From positions 1 through 64,000 of the forward strand of contig JAFGWE010000044.1 in assembly GCA_016937345.1 (NCBI GenBank): a stretch of DNA of 64,000 nt, in the 5' to 3' direction. The position numbers were made by a program, and so were the translations under genes. The stretch comes from Methanomicrobiaceae archaeon (GTDB lineage Archaea > Halobacteriota > Methanomicrobia > Methanomicrobiales > Methanomicrobiaceae). A model generated the notes under the pieces. It saw only the letters and a list, made by a program, of their open reading frames with translations. It made no database searches and was not told where the DNA came from. Positions 17,128-27,727 of this stretch are shown here, piece after piece (the stretch's first letter is position 1; every line of letters starts with the position of its first letter).

Positions 17128-18300
17128 ATGATAAATTTAGCAATAGCCGGAAAGCCAAACTGCGGCAAGTCAACATTTTTTGCAGCCGCAACAATGGCTC
17201 CCGCCGAGATAGCAAACTACCCGTTTACAACAATTGATGCCAACAACGGTGTTGCATACGTGCGTATAAACTGTGCATGCAAAGAGCTTGGAATTCAGAA
17301 CTGCCCTGCATGCACCAACGGAGTCAGATTCGTCCAGATAGGTCTCATTGACGTTGCAGGGCTTGTACCTGACGCACACAAAGGCCGCGGTCTTGGAAAC
17401 AAATTTCTGGACAATTTAAGAGAAGCAGACGCAATAATTCACATAATTGACGGAAGCGGCTCAACGGACGCGGAAGGAAATCCTGTAGATAAGGGATCAC
17501 ACGATCCCGCAGGCGACATAGGTTTTGTTGAATCAGAGATGAAGATGTGGGTCTATGGCCTTTTAGAGAAGAACTGGCAGAAGATTCAGCGCTCCGCACA
17601 ACAAAAAAATTACTCTGTAGAAGACACTGTGGCAGAACAGCTCGGAGGACTGTCAATAACACCTGAGCATGTCGCCGATGCTGTACGAATTACAGATATA
17701 AGCCTTAAAAGCTGCACAGATGAAGAATTAATTGAGTTTTGCGGCGCCCTTGTCGAACTCTCAAAGCCTTTCAGGGTTGTTGCAAACAAGGCTGACTGTG
17801 CACCCCCTGAACTTCTTGAAGCATTAAAACAGCAGGACATCTCATTCTCAAGCGCGGCAGGCGAACTTGCATTAAGAAAAGCAGAGGATGCCGGCCTTAT
17901 AACTTACATCCCCGGGGATCCGGACTTTACAATAAAAGAGCCTGAGAAGCTTAACAAAGCACAGAATGCCGGCCTTGAAGCCATCAGAAATGTCATGAAG
18001 ACCTTTGGCGGCACAGGAGTTCAGCAGACAATAAACGGCGTTGTCTTTGATCTTTTAGATATGATTGTCGTATTCCCTGTCGAGGATGAGAACAAATTCT
18101 GCGACGGAAAAGACAGAATCCTTCCGGATGCATTTCTGATGAAACGTGGTTCAACCCCCCATGATCTCGCATATCAGGTCCACTCGGACATTGGGGACGG
18201 ATTTTTGTATGCAGTTGATGCAAAGACAAAAATGAGAATTAAAGAGAGCCACGAACTTAAAAACGGAGATGTCATAAAGATAGTCTCAACAAAAAAATAA
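17128..18300 (+). CDS. Obg/YchF-type GTPase with TGS domain
   Basis: 390 residues. G1 is GKPNCGKS at residues 7-14, G3 is DVAGLVPDAHKGRGLGN (DxAG), G4 is NKAD near residue 218, and the last roughly 80 residues form a TGS domain (PDAFLMKRGSTPHDLAYQVHSDIG). The cysteine-containing insertion ACKELGIQNCPACTNG is shared with archaeal members. These Obg-family GTPases act on ribosomes or translation. A GAGG ribosome binding site precedes ATG 17,128. It appears monocistronic. Confidence 0.92.
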   Translation: MINLAIAGKPNCGKSTFFAAATMAPAEIANYPFTTIDANNGVAYVRINCACKELGIQNCPACTNGVRFVQIGLIDVAGLVPDAHKGRGLGNKFLDNLREADAIIHIIDGSGSTDAEGNPVDKGSHDPAGDIGFVESEMKMWVYGLLEKNWQKIQRSAQQKNYSVEDTVAEQLGGLSITPEHVADAVRITDISLKSCTDEELIEFCGALVELSKPFRVVANKADCAPPELLEALKQQDISFSSAAGELALRKAEDAGLITYIPGDPDFTIKEPEKLNKAQNAGLEAIRNVMKTFGGTGVQQTINGVVFDLLDMIVVFPVEDENKFCDGKDRILPDAFLMKRGSTPHDLAYQVHSDIGDGFLYAVDAKTKMRIKESHELKNGDVIKIVSTKK

Positions 18301-18392
18301 CCCACATATACTCTTATTTTGGAAGTCTGCTCTGCGTCAGACGATATTTTGGCAAAAAACTTTATACAATTTAAGTCTAATAGTCTTCTGTT

Positions 18393-18713
18393 ATGGGTGC
18401 AGAGATCTATCAGGCACAGGTTATCAAAAATTTCTTTGATACAATAACCGGTACCGACAGGAATCTCACCAGAATATACATGTGTATAATAAGTCTTGCA
18501 AAACTCCGTATGGAATCTCCTGAAAAGATTGTGTTTCTTGTCGATCAGATGAAAAAAAGCAAGCAGAAAAGGGAACTTTCCATAGACATAATAGATTATG
18601 TATGCACATGTGCAACAGAGATTGACATGCACACTGTCCAGACTGCATTCGGTGTAACAGAGATTGCCGATATGGCAGACAGTTTTAACTCAGTGAGTCT
18701 TGATTCACTCTGA
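18393..18713 (+). CDS. Conserved-looking small helical protein, unknown
   Basis: 106 residues, predicted mostly helical, soluble, with scattered cysteines (including CTCATEI) but no clear metal motif. The sequence MGAEIYQAQVIKNFFDTITG and VFLVDQMKKSKQKRELSIDI is coherent and coding-like. I do not recognise the family. ATG 18,393 lies about 30 bases after a TTTATACAATTTAA stretch that could serve as TATA element, giving a short leader. Its stop is about 140 bases before the end of the convergent coiled-coil gene. Confidence 0.6.
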   Translation: MGAEIYQAQVIKNFFDTITGTDRNLTRIYMCIISLAKLRMESPEKIVFLVDQMKKSKQKRELSIDIIDYVCTCATEIDMHTVQTAFGVTEIADMADSFNSVSLDSL

Positions 18714-18853
18714 AAGGATTCACTAATTAGTTTTTTTTGAAAATCTGCTTATTGATTAATGTCGGTTCTCTAAAAAATAGCAGAATAATAAAATTTTTGC
18801 CTTTAAAACTGCAGGTAATTTCAAGGCCCGTTTTTCGCTTAAAATTTTATCAC

Positions 18854-20143
18854 TCAGCAGACAGGCATATTTTCAATCAGAGTCTTTTTTTCACTGAGAT
18901 CTGACATAGCAGATTCAAGTTTATCACAGTATTCAGAAAATATTTCAGAGATCTCCTCCTGTCTTTTTAAAAGAGAAAAAATTCTGGAAGAATTAAAATT
19001 ATTCTCCTTTTTAATCTCCTCAAATCTCCCCTCAAGAACTGAAAGTTTTTCTGCCTGTTCAAAAGAGGATACAAGCTCTTTCAGATGCCGGATCTCATCT
19101 GAAACACTCCCGTATTTGCTGCATATATCAGATATCTGAACCGGCAGTGCATCAGGAGCACAAAGGAGACGCTCTTCGGATTTGTTCTTCAAAGTTCCGG
19201 GGTTGGCATCCATGTACCTCTTAATTTCAGGATAAAGTCCGGAGTATTGAGTCAGAAGAGATTCTGTGTCTTTTTTACCCCCGGAGATAAGAAGAGAGTC
19301 AAAAGAATACAGATCTTTTGCAAATTTTGAATTTCCATCTTTCTCCGCCGCATAGATAATTTTTCTAAAGACGTTTGAGACATTTGCTGCCGATAAGTGA
19401 TAGCTGTCTTTTAGCTCCTCTTTCTCTTCCAAAAGTGAGGATATACGCAAAAGGTATCTCTCATACTCCTGAAATTCCGGTGATTTTCTGCATTCAGATA
19501 TCATCTCTGCAATTTTTTCAAGTTCACTCTCATTGGATGAGAGCTTTAACTCAAGTCCCTTTGTTTCATCTGATGCTCCGAAATATTCCGGATACAGGGA
19601 GTCAATATCCTGATATGCTTTCCTTACTTCTGAAATTTTCCCTCTTTTTTCTATTGCAGGCTTAATCACCCCATTCATCGAGTTTATCTCGCGCCCTATC
19701 ACTGCAACAGATGATTTAATATCCTTAATCTCTGCGGGAAACGCCGCATGGATATATTTTCCCTGACTGGAAAGGCATTTCCCGACACCTGAAACAAGGT
19801 TTACGAGGGATGTATAATACTCCTCCGGGTCGTCAGAAAGACTCTCGGGCAGTGCTTTTTTAAGCGAGCCGGAAAACCCGGGTATTGATTTTTCAACAAC
19901 AGTTCTCACACGCGGGGGTATCTCGGCATTATCACCGATTTTCACTGACAGGATGGCTTCTGCCTTTTTATTAAGAGCATCAATAGCCCCGTATACCTCT
20001 TTTTTTGAGCTTTCTGTTGATTCATGAAGTTTTTTGGAGAGCTCATTCTCCGTTGTATCCAGATACCCGGGTATTTCATTATAATCAATTAGAAACGGTT
20101 TGTCATCCTCTTTTGAGAAGAGTTTTTTAAAAAATCCTGCCAT
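18854..20143 (-). CDS. Coiled-coil protein of unknown function
   Basis: 429 residues, Glu/Lys/Ser-rich, with long coiled-coil-forming stretches (about 60-110, 195-265 and 335-420; for example EKLSVLEGRFEEIKKENN). No signal peptide, membrane span or ATPase motif. The N-terminus MAGFFKKLFSKEDDKPFLID resembles proteins with a short membrane-associating amphipathic helix followed by a helical body. Structural or scaffolding role is possible; family unknown. It lies 17 bases downstream of nadM on the same strand and may be the third gene of the larB-nadM operon. Confidence 0.6.
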   Translation of the reverse strand: MAGFFKKLFSKEDDKPFLIDYNEIPGYLDTTENELSKKLHESTESSKKEVYGAIDALNKKAEAILSVKIGDNAEIPPRVRTVVEKSIPGFSGSLKKALPESLSDDPEEYYTSLVNLVSGVGKCLSSQGKYIHAAFPAEIKDIKSSVAVIGREINSMNGVIKPAIEKRGKISEVRKAYQDIDSLYPEYFGASDETKGLELKLSSNESELEKIAEMISECRKSPEFQEYERYLLRISSLLEEKEELKDSYHLSAANVSNVFRKIIYAAEKDGNSKFAKDLYSFDSLLISGGKKDTESLLTQYSGLYPEIKRYMDANPGTLKNKSEERLLCAPDALPVQISDICSKYGSVSDEIRHLKELVSSFEQAEKLSVLEGRFEEIKKENNFNSSRIFSLLKRQEEISEIFSEYCDKLESAMSDLSEKKTLIENMPVC

Positions 20144-20160
20144 ATCCCGAATATTCCTCC

Positions 20161-20673
20161 TTAATCAGTACCGGATATCCGGCAGAGGCGTTCCACGCCT
20201 CCAATCTCTTCTATAACATCAGCAACAGCATGAGGGACAAGTTTCTGCCAGTCGCCGCCGGAGAGCATTCTTTTTCTGATTTCTGTCCCGCTATGGGAGT
20301 CACGCTCGTACATATCAGGAGACTCAACTTTAATTCCACACTCTGAGAATAGCTGCATTACAAGTGGATTGCTTGAAAAAACCCTCTGAAAAGGCGGCGC
20401 CATAGATGTCACATGTGCAACCCACAGGGCATTTCTCTGCAAATCCTCTATAGGAATTACATAATAACGGCACGAAAGCCCCTCCAGGGATCTTGTGATC
20501 ATCATAACCCTCTCACCTGCTGTAAAAGGATTGTTTACATCATGACTCAGCTGCGCACTTCCAATCCCGATTATTATCTCATCCACCTGCCTGGAGATCC
20601 TCTCCAGAACAGACTGGTGCCCGTTGTGATAGGGCTGAAAACGGCCGATATAAAGACCTCTTTTATTCTTCAT
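20161..20673 (-). CDS. nadM: Nicotinamide-nucleotide adenylyltransferase (archaeal NadM)
   Basis: Joins ATP and nicotinamide mononucleotide to NAD+. About 170 residues. The nucleotidyltransferase motif [10 protein letters not shown] is at the N-terminus and the C-terminal SGTEIRKRM corresponds to the ISSTxIR motif. Length fits archaeal NadM. I prefer ATG 20,673; an in-frame GTG at 20,682 would add three residues and lies within a GGTGG that works better as the ribosome binding site. The start overlaps the 3' end of larB, so the two are coupled. Confidence 0.92.
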   Translation of the reverse strand: MKNKRGLYIGRFQPYHNGHQSVLERISRQVDEIIIGIGSAQLSHDVNNPFTAGERVMMITRSLEGLSCRYYVIPIEDLQRNALWVAHVTSMAPPFQRVFSSNPLVMQLFSECGIKVESPDMYERDSHSGTEIRKRMLSGGDWQKLVPHAVADVIEEIGGVERLCRISGTD

Positions 20674-21448
20674 TCTTACCACCCGCCATATTTGCTATAA
20701 GTGCTGCATAAGCACCTGCAGTAAAGCCTGCATCTATGTTTACAACTGTTAAGACTGCGCAGGACTGAAGCATGCTTGCAAGCGCGGCCTCACCACCGCC
20801 CATAAAACCATAGCCGACACTTACAGGAACACCAATCACAGGTCTGTCAACAAGACCGGCAATAATTGTCGGAAGTGTACCCTCGCGTCCGGCACAGACC
20901 ACAAAGGAATGTGCATCTAAAAGATCCCTTACTGCCGGAAACAGCCTGTGAATTCCTGCCGCACCTGCATCGTACGCTGTTTTAACAACACATCCCATCT
21001 CTTCTGCAATAACCTTTGCCTCTTCTGCAACACGGATATCAGATGTGCCTGCGGTTATTATCCCCACAATTCCTCCGGTCTTTTTTGGCGGAGAAATTCT
21101 TGATACAACAAACATTCTCCCCTCCGCATTATATTCATATGAAAAGCCGGCACCCTCACAGAATTCCTTTAAGGATTCTGCCTGTTCTAAAAGCACCCTT
21201 GATGCAATACACCTTCCGGACGCTTTTGTTATCTTTTCAACAATTGAGAGAAGGTGATTTAGATCTTTATTCTCAGCTAAAACCACCTCGGGAATTCCGC
21301 ACCGGATATTTCTTCCTGTATCAATTTTGGCACATTCCCCTATCATATCCAGACGGATTCCGCTTATCTGATCTTCAGCCTCTTCAGATGATATCTCACC
21401 ATCTTTGAAGCGGATAAGGACTTCTTTTAAGGTCTTATTTCTAATCAT
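20663..21448 (-). CDS. larB: LarB, nickel-pincer cofactor biosynthesis carboxylase/hydrolase
   Basis: LarB carboxylates and hydrolyses nicotinic acid adenine dinucleotide to start synthesis of the nickel-pincer nucleotide of lactate racemase and relatives. 261 residues: a unique N-terminal helical part ([20 protein letters not shown]) and a C-terminal PurE-like AIR-carboxylase domain ([57 protein letters not shown]). LarA, LarC and LarE are not in the window. Coupling with nadM is sensible because its substrate class is the same nicotinate dinucleotide. Confidence 0.9.
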   Translation of the reverse strand: MIRNKTLKEVLIRFKDGEISSEEAEDQISGIRLDMIGECAKIDTGRNIRCGIPEVVLAENKDLNHLLSIVEKITKASGRCIASRVLLEQAESLKEFCEGAGFSYEYNAEGRMFVVSRISPPKKTGGIVGIITAGTSDIRVAEEAKVIAEEMGCVVKTAYDAGAAGIHRLFPAVRDLLDAHSFVVCAGREGTLPTIIAGLVDRPVIGVPVSVGYGFMGGGEAALASMLQSCAVLTVVNIDAGFTAGAYAALIANMAGGKNEE

Positions 21449-21494
21449 ACCGGATAACTAACATATGGTCAGGGGTTGAATAATAACTATTGTC

Positions 21495-21818
21495 ATGGCA
21501 TACAGCTACCTTATTTATATTGGCCTGTTCGGCTGCGCCGCAGTAACTTATCTGTGGTTACGGGATGCAAGAATCTTTTTCAGAACAGGTTTTACCGGAT
21601 ACCGAAAAGCCGCATATTACGGCGTTTTTTATACTGCACTCTCTCTGACAGGACTATTATTTGTCTTCCGGGAATATGATCTGGTAGGACTGGGTTTAAT
21701 TCTTCTTGCCCTTTACCTCCAGGGAAGAATCAAAAAGGAAAAAGATCGGATCTGGTCTGAAAAATCAACAACAATGGACAGACTTTTGGGAAATGCAAAG
21801 GTGCAGAAGAAAAATTAA
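21495..21818 (+). CDS. Small membrane protein, unknown
   Basis: 107 residues with three hydrophobic segments (about 4-22, 42-62 and 66-80), then a charged, Lys/Glu-rich tail that is probably cytoplasmic (GRIKKEKDRIWSEKS). ATG 21,495 follows the larB start region by about 45 bases in the opposite direction, so the two are divergent. No family recognised. An ORF in another frame (from 21,476) overlaps it but lacks protein-like composition. Confidence 0.6.
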   Translation: MAYSYLIYIGLFGCAAVTYLWLRDARIFFRTGFTGYRKAAYYGVFYTALSLTGLLFVFREYDLVGLGLILLALYLQGRIKKEKDRIWSEKSTTMDRLLGNAKVQKKN

Positions 21819-21947
21819 AAGCTTTTAATATCATTTCAGATTAACGGACATATATTACTAAAAACTGCTGAAACGAAAATTACCGGAAAATAAGAAATTA
21901 GTCAGATGCCTGCAAAAAATAATACAACAAAATACCGGAGATAACCA

Positions 21948-23165
21948 ATGCTTCAAAAACCAAGGGGAACAAGGGACTTTCTGCCCGAAGAGATGGAACA
22001 GCGAAGGGACATTGAGATGCGGATGCGCAGTGTTTCACGAAAGTGGGGATACAGGGAGATATGCACTCCCACATTTGAGACACAGGAACTTTATACAATT
22101 CGCTCCGGTGAAGGCATCATAAACGAGATGTACACCTTTGAGGACAAAGGAGGCAGAAAGCTTGCACTAAGGCCCGAGGGAACAGCGGCAGTCCTCAGAA
22201 TGTATGTAAACGAAGCCAAGGTTCTTTCAAAACCCATCAGGTGGTGCTACCTCTCAGACTGCTACCGCTATGAGCGTCCGCAAAAGGGCCGTTACAGGCA
22301 GTTCTGGCAGTTTGGAGCAGAACAGATTGGTGCCGACACTCCTGCAGGTGAGGCTGAGATAATCCTTCTTGCAGATTCTCTTCTTAAAAGTTCCGGGGTG
22401 AGATTTGAGCTCCACGTCGGACACCTTGCACCGATGAAGCATCTCTTATCAGATCTCTCAGATACAGACAGAAAAGCAGTTATGGCAATTCTGGATAAGA
22501 AGAATTTTGAAGACCTCAGGACATATCTGGAGAATATAAAGGCTGAGAGCCTGTATGAGTCCCTAAAATCACTTCTTAACTGCAGAACAATTGACGAAGC
22601 ACTTGAAATCTGCGGTGACATGCCAGAAAAAGAAAGGATGAAAGGTCTTATCGGAATCCTTGACAGCCAGGATCTTGAATACAGGTTAAACCTCGGAATT
22701 GTCAGAGGTCTTGATTACTACACGGGAATGGTCTTTGAGGGGTTTGCAGATAATCTCGGCGCAGAAAACCAGATAATAGGCGGTGGTTCATACCGCCTTG
22801 CACACCTCTTCGGCGGAGAGGATGTTGCATCGTGCGGTTTTGGAATAGGTTTTGACCGTGTTATGGTGTCTCTGGGAGATTTCACACCGAAAAGCACCCC
22901 GTCTGTTTCTATTGTCTATACTCCTGATGTTGCAGGACATGCATTCTCTGTTTCAAAACATTTCAGGGAAGCTGGAATAAACACTGAGTTGAACCTTCTT
23001 GAAAGGGGAATCGGTGCGCAGATGAAACATGCCGCAAAGACAGCAGACTACGCCCTGGTAATAGGAAAACGCGAGGCAGAATCAGGAACAGTTACCTTAA
23101 AAGACATGAAATCCGGAGAGCAGAAAGAGCTGGCTGTTGATGCAGCCATATCAGAGGTGAATTAG
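21948..23165 (+). CDS. hisS: Histidyl-tRNA synthetase
   Basis: Class II aminoacyl-tRNA synthetase charging tRNA-His. 405 residues. Motif 1 region is near residues 45-60, motif 2 is FRYER-like YRYERPQKGRYRQFWQFG, the HisA histidine-binding segment is RGLDYYTGMVFE, and motif 3 is ASCGFGIGFDRVM. The anticodon-binding domain follows from about residue 320. An ACCGGAGATAACC ribosome binding region precedes ATG 21,948. The top6B gene starts three bases after its stop, so hisS-top6B-top6A form one operon. Confidence 0.96.
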   Translation: MLQKPRGTRDFLPEEMEQRRDIEMRMRSVSRKWGYREICTPTFETQELYTIRSGEGIINEMYTFEDKGGRKLALRPEGTAAVLRMYVNEAKVLSKPIRWCYLSDCYRYERPQKGRYRQFWQFGAEQIGADTPAGEAEIILLADSLLKSSGVRFELHVGHLAPMKHLLSDLSDTDRKAVMAILDKKNFEDLRTYLENIKAESLYESLKSLLNCRTIDEALEICGDMPEKERMKGLIGILDSQDLEYRLNLGIVRGLDYYTGMVFEGFADNLGAENQIIGGGSYRLAHLFGGEDVASCGFGIGFDRVMVSLGDFTPKSTPSVSIVYTPDVAGHAFSVSKHFREAGINTELNLLERGIGAQMKHAAKTADYALVIGKREAESGTVTLKDMKSGEQKELAVDAAISEVN

Positions 23166-23168
23166 AGT

Positions 23169-24968
23169 TTGGATTTGGCAGAAGAACTTGCAACAAAACA
23201 AAGAAGCATAAGTGTTGCAGAGTTTTTTGAGAAAAACAAGCATCTTCTGGGGTTTGACTCCCCCACACGCGGCATTATTACCACAATAAAAGAGGCTGTT
23301 GATAACTCTCTTGACGCCTGCGAGGAGGCCGAAGTTTTACCGGACATCTATGTAGGGATTAAAAGAACTGACAAAGATGTCTACAGAATAACTGTTGAGG
23401 ACAACGGTCCGGGGATTGTTCCAAAGCAGGTTCCTTTTGTCTTTGGAAAACTCCTTTATGGATCGAGATTTCATCAGATTAAACAGAGCCGCGGACAGCA
23501 GGGAATAGGCATCAGTGCCGCTGTTTTGTATGCACAGCTTACAACAGGCATTCCGACAACAGTAATCTCAAGAACAGGCCATACATCAAAGGCAAACCGT
23601 TTTCTTCTGATGATAAAAACAGAGGAGAATGAGCCTCAGATTTTAAAGCAGGAAGAGATTGACTGGGACAGAATGCACGGGACACGTGTTGAGATTGAAT
23701 TTAAAAGCTCTCTTGCCGCAAAGAAAAGGCTTCTGGACTATCTCAGGTACACCGCAGTTGTCAATCCGCATGCAAGGATCAGAGCCGATATCGACGGCGA
23801 ACAATACAACTTTGAGAGAGCATCTGAGGAAACGATCTTTGCTCCCAAAGCAATTGCACCGCACCCGCACGGAATAGAATTCGGGACATTAAAACGCATG
23901 GCAGAGGCAAGTCCCCTTAAGCTCAAGGAGTTTTTAATTGAAGGCTTCTCACGCGTAGGTGATAAGAACGCTGATGAAATCCTTGGAATCTCAGGATTAA
24001 AGCCTGACAGAAAGGCAGCCGGCCTCTCTTCCGAGGATATGAAAAAGCTCCTTGATGCAATGCAGACAGTTCCTGTCCCTCCCCCCCCTTCATCGCAGTG
24101 TCTCTCACCAATAACCGAAGAAAAGATTATAAAAGGCATTGACAAGGAGTTTGAGCTTGACTTTGTACGTTCAAGGACAAGAAAAAGCCAGGTATTCTCA
24201 GGGCATCCGTTCATTGTCGAGGCCGCAATTGGTTACGGAGGCAAACTTGAAACAGAAGGTTCTGCGCAGATCCTACGATTTGCCAACCGTGTTCCGCTTT
24301 TATACCAGCAGGGCGCATGCCTGATTACAAACGCCGTCTCCTCAGTAAACTGGAAGGCATACAATCTCTCTCAGCAGGGGATACCAATAGGGCCGGTTTT
24401 AATTCTGGTTCATGTCGCATCAACAAATGTTCCGTTTACAAGCGAAAGCAAGGATGCAATCGCTGCTATTCCGGAGATTGAAAAAGAGATTGTTCTTGTA
24501 CTGCAGGAGCTTGGACGAGAGCTTAAAAATTATCTTTCAAGACGTGACAAGAACAAGCAGCAGGAGGAAAGAGCACGTGCTGTATGCTCAATTCTTCCTG
24601 ATATTGCAGCAAAGGTTGGTGAGATTGTCGGAAAGCCGGCACCGGACACAACCCCCCTTGAAGCACAGATTATGCGCAAGGTCGTTGTTAAAAAGAGGGT
24701 TTTAAACGGTAAAGTAGAGATCTCAGTCAACAACTACACAAGAAATCCGGCAACTCTCACAATTTACAACATGTCAGAAGACCCGGCTGCGGATGCAAAA
24801 CCCAAACCTGATTTTGTTGATAAAATCGGTGATGAATACAATAAGCTCTGGAAGGTCGAGATTGATCCTGAAAGTTTCTGGAAAACAGAATATTCCGGGT
24901 CTTCGCACGGTTCAATAAGTGTCAGAGGCGTTGATGAGAAATTTTTAGTGGTGGTTGATCTATTTTGA
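23169..24968 (+). CDS. top6B: DNA topoisomerase VI subunit B
   Basis: ATPase subunit of the archaeal type IIB topoisomerase (A2B2), which relaxes and decatenates DNA. 599 residues. GHKL ATP-binding motifs are visible: [13 protein letters not shown] (N box), DNGPGI (G1) and [11 protein letters not shown] (G2), followed by the helix-two-turn-helix and transducer domains with the switch lysine in the [11 protein letters not shown] region or nearby. Start is TTG at 23,169, three bases after hisS. Its stop overlaps the TTG start of top6A (TTGA), a strict coupling for equal subunit synthesis. Confidence 0.96.
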   Translation: MDLAEELATKQRSISVAEFFEKNKHLLGFDSPTRGIITTIKEAVDNSLDACEEAEVLPDIYVGIKRTDKDVYRITVEDNGPGIVPKQVPFVFGKLLYGSRFHQIKQSRGQQGIGISAAVLYAQLTTGIPTTVISRTGHTSKANRFLLMIKTEENEPQILKQEEIDWDRMHGTRVEIEFKSSLAAKKRLLDYLRYTAVVNPHARIRADIDGEQYNFERASEETIFAPKAIAPHPHGIEFGTLKRMAEASPLKLKEFLIEGFSRVGDKNADEILGISGLKPDRKAAGLSSEDMKKLLDAMQTVPVPPPPSSQCLSPITEEKIIKGIDKEFELDFVRSRTRKSQVFSGHPFIVEAAIGYGGKLETEGSAQILRFANRVPLLYQQGACLITNAVSSVNWKAYNLSQQGIPIGPVLILVHVASTNVPFTSESKDAIAAIPEIEKEIVLVLQELGRELKNYLSRRDKNKQQEERARAVCSILPDIAAKVGEIVGKPAPDTTPLEAQIMRKVVVKKRVLNGKVEISVNNYTRNPATLTIYNMSEDPAADAKPKPDFVDKIGDEYNKLWKVEIDPESFWKTEYSGSSHGSISVRGVDEKFLVVVDLF

Positions 24969-26053
24969 GTAAAGAGGATAAGGACAGGATAGCAGATGCA
25001 AAACTCTATGATATTGCTGATAAGTGGTATCAGCAGATGCAAAATGCTGCAATTCCATATATATCACTCCCCACACGTACAAAACACAACATAGAGTACG
25101 ATGAGGGAACAGAGGTGTGGAAGTATGGCGACAAGGAGACTACGCGCATTGCAAACTCATCCAAAAGCGCACTCCATCTTTTAAAGATGGCATATGTCGT
25201 CGGATTTTTAAAACAGCAGTTAAGAGAGAATCGCTCATCAACATTAAGGGAGATGTATTATATCTCTGAAAGCTGGAAAAAGGCAAAATTTAGTGCACAG
25301 GATGAGAGTAACCATCTTGTTGAGGATTTGGAGATTATTACCGAACTCTCCAGGGAGTCTTTTCACTTAAGGCCTGAAGATGACGGCGCAACAGTATACG
25401 GCCCTCTTAAAATCCGTGAGAAAACCCGCCGGGGCGACCGCGAGATGCACTGCCAGCAGGATGTTGGAGAGGGCGGATATCCCATTCCAAACAATGTTGA
25501 TAACCTGGAATTTGTAGAGCACGATGCAAAATTTGTAATTGCAATGGAGACCGGCGGTATGTATGCCCGTCTCATGGAGAACGGGTTCGACGAGGAGTAT
25601 GACGCCATTCTGGTGCATCTTAAAGGTCAGCCGGCACGTTCAACAAGAAGGGTCTTAAGACGCCTGAATCAGGAGCTTAACCTTCCGGTTGTTGTGTTCA
25701 CAGACGGTGATCCATGGTCATACAGAATTTTTGCAAGTGTTGCATACGGCTCAATTAAGGCAGCGCACATGTCAGAGACTCTGGCAACGCCGGGTGCCCA
25801 GTTTATAGGCGTTCAGCCCTCCGATATCAGCAACTATGATCTTCCTTCTGATAAATTAACAGAAGGTGACATTGCGGCATTAAAGTCTGAATTGTCTGAT
25901 CCAAGATTTGATACAGATTACTGGAAAACACAGATTAATCTTCAGTTAAAATTGGGTCTGAAATCAGAACAGCAGGCTTTTGCGGCAAGGGGTCTTGATT
26001 TTGTTACAAAGGAGTATCTGCCGGCAAGACTTTCAGAGATGGGGATAATCTGA
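24965..26053 (+). CDS. top6A: DNA topoisomerase VI subunit A
   Basis: DNA-cleaving subunit, homologous to meiotic Spo11. 362 residues. The catalytic tyrosine lies in [10 protein letters not shown] (Tyr 98 or 99) of the winged-helix (CAP-like) domain. The Toprim domain carries the acidic metal-binding residues in [13 protein letters not shown] (near 205) and [12 protein letters not shown] (near 247). Translation starts at TTG 24,965 inside the end of top6B. The gene ends 12 bases before the convergent first glycan-island gene, a sharp boundary between core and accessory DNA. Confidence 0.96.
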   Translation: MSKEDKDRIADAKLYDIADKWYQQMQNAAIPYISLPTRTKHNIEYDEGTEVWKYGDKETTRIANSSKSALHLLKMAYVVGFLKQQLRENRSSTLREMYYISESWKKAKFSAQDESNHLVEDLEIITELSRESFHLRPEDDGATVYGPLKIREKTRRGDREMHCQQDVGEGGYPIPNNVDNLEFVEHDAKFVIAMETGGMYARLMENGFDEEYDAILVHLKGQPARSTRRVLRRLNQELNLPVVVFTDGDPWSYRIFASVAYGSIKAAHMSETLATPGAQFIGVQPSDISNYDLPSDKLTEGDIAALKSELSDPRFDTDYWKTQINLQLKLGLKSEQQAFAARGLDFVTKEYLPARLSEMGII

Positions 26054-26065
26054 GAAAAAAATAGA

Positions 26066-27016
26066 TTAATATTTGCCCTTATTTTCACAATATTTCAGCA
26101 TATCAGAAAGACTCTTTTTTAATGTGTACTCCGGCTTCCAGCCAAAATTATCTATAATCTTTTTATTGTCGCTTACCTGACAGGGGATTATTTCAGGTTT
26201 AATTATATCAGGAAGATTTATTTTTATCTCCCTGTTTGTTATCTTCTCAAGAAGAGAAATGACTAAACAAATACTTGTGCTTCTCCCCGACCCGGCATTA
26301 TATATCCTGCCTTTGCACCTCTTTTCAAATTCCGGGTCTGAAATAATGCTCCAGTAGGCAGACACTGCATCACGGACATCAACAAAGTCCCTGCATGAAT
26401 ATGTAGAATGAAGAGAAAGAGAATCCCTCTCCCCTTTTAAAATATCAGAAACCTGTGAGATTATTCTGCCTGTTACAAAACTCTCATCCTGCCCGGGACC
26501 AAGAAGATTAAAAGGCCGTACCACTGATACATTCATCCCATATTTTATAGAATATGAGATCGCCGCCATCTCGCCTGCTGCTTTTGTTATCCCGTATTCA
26601 CCTGCAGGACGAAGGGGAGTTTCCTCGAAAATAGGATCATCTCCGGCATATCCATAAACCGCAGATGAACTTACATAAAGAAATCTGGAGGATTTATCGC
26701 AATGTTCTCTTACTGCCTCTAAAAGATTCACAGTCCCCAAAACATTAGTTTGAAAAAGAGATTTCAGGCTGCCGGTTCGTCCGCCTGCAAGATGGATTGT
26801 ATAATCCGGTTTAAATTCAGATATAGCATCTGAAATCTCAGAATAATCACAGATATCTCCCTTAAACTGATTTACAAGATCATCTGATGTTTGTCTGTCA
26901 GATCTGCAAAGTCCGGCGATCTCAATTTTGGATTGAGATTTCTCAGCCTCATTTTTTATATGCCCAGTCAGATATCTTCCGCTAAATCCGGATGAACCTG
27001 TGATTAAAACTTTCAT
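26066..27016 (-). CDS. RmlD/RMD-like NAD(P)-dependent sugar reductase (SDR)
   Basis: 316-residue extended SDR. The Rossmann motif is GSSGFSGRYL (residues 7-16), SSSAVYG and YGITK supply the catalytic Ser, Tyr and Lys, and RPFNLLGPGQ is the substrate-side motif. Best match by eye is the GDP-4-dehydro-6-deoxy-D-mannose reductase (RMD) group, but related epimerases are hard to separate. Its ATG overlaps the stop of the nucleotidyltransferase gene by four bases. It is the last gene of the block 29,818-26,066 and probably finishes a deoxy- or amino-sugar nucleotide made by its two neighbours. Confidence 0.8.
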   Translation of the reverse strand: MKVLITGSSGFSGRYLTGHIKNEAEKSQSKIEIAGLCRSDRQTSDDLVNQFKGDICDYSEISDAISEFKPDYTIHLAGGRTGSLKSLFQTNVLGTVNLLEAVREHCDKSSRFLYVSSSAVYGYAGDDPIFEETPLRPAGEYGITKAAGEMAAISYSIKYGMNVSVVRPFNLLGPGQDESFVTGRIISQVSDILKGERDSLSLHSTYSCRDFVDVRDAVSAYWSIISDPEFEKRCKGRIYNAGSGRSTSICLVISLLEKITNREIKINLPDIIKPEIIPCQVSDNKKIIDNFGWKPEYTLKKSLSDMLKYCENKGKY

Positions 27017-27717
27017 CTGAGAAACTTTTCCTTATTTTTTTCAAATTCCTCAATGGAACGCTCATAGTCATCCGGCCTTCCGATATCAAGCCAGTAGCCG
27101 TTATAAGGATAACTATAGACATCCGCCTTATCCGCAATTAATGAATACATGAGATTGTCAAACCCAAACGGTTCATCTTTCGGCACATGCTCTAAAATAT
27201 CCTTCTGGAAAGCATATATTCCCATACTCACATCAAAATGGTAGGTCGGTTTTTCAATGAATTCAGTTATTCGGGAATCTTCATCGCGTTTTAGCACACC
27301 AAAATCAATATTGACATCTCTCTGGTAGGTTGCAACTGTTGCAATTCCACCTCTCTTTTTATGATAATCAATAAACTGTGAATAATCAAGGTCTGTTAGG
27401 ATATCCCCGTTCATTACAAGAAAAGTATCCTCAAGGTCATCTATCAGGTGCAGTGGTGCAATTGTACCAAGAGGCTTTGTTTCATGACTATACCTTATTT
27501 TAAGACCGATATCAGTAGCTGATTTCAGATAGGCACAGATTATCTCATGCAGATAACCTGTGGAGATTATCACCTCATCAAAACCTGACCTCTCAAGCTG
27601 CCTTAATATCACCTCAAGTATGGGATAATCACCTATCGGCATCAGAGGTTTGGGGAGAACTGTTGTATAGGGACGAAGTCTTCTCCCCTTTCCCCCTGCC
27701 AGAATAACTGCCTGCAT
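27013..27717 (-). CDS. Sugar-1-phosphate nucleotidyltransferase
   Basis: About 234 residues. The N-terminal signature AVILAGGKGRRLRPYT, the metal-binding NGDILTDLD and the FIEKP and YWLDIGRPDDY segments mark the family that makes NDP-sugars; similarity looks closest to mannose-1-phosphate guanylyltransferase-like enzymes. I use ATG 27,717 because it starts exactly at the pyrophosphorylase motif; an upstream in-frame start at 27,783 would extend back into the legB-like coding region. Next to a LegB-like dehydratase it may supply a GDP- or UDP-HexNAc, as PtmE does in the Campylobacter legionaminic-acid pathway (inference). Confidence 0.82.
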   Translation of the reverse strand: MQAVILAGGKGRRLRPYTTVLPKPLMPIGDYPILEVILRQLERSGFDEVIISTGYLHEIICAYLKSATDIGLKIRYSHETKPLGTIAPLHLIDDLEDTFLVMNGDILTDLDYSQFIDYHKKRGGIATVATYQRDVNIDFGVLKRDEDSRITEFIEKPTYHFDVSMGIYAFQKDILEHVPKDEPFGFDNLMYSLIADKADVYSYPYNGYWLDIGRPDDYERSIEEFEKNKEKFLR

Positions 27718-27727
27718 AATATAAAAC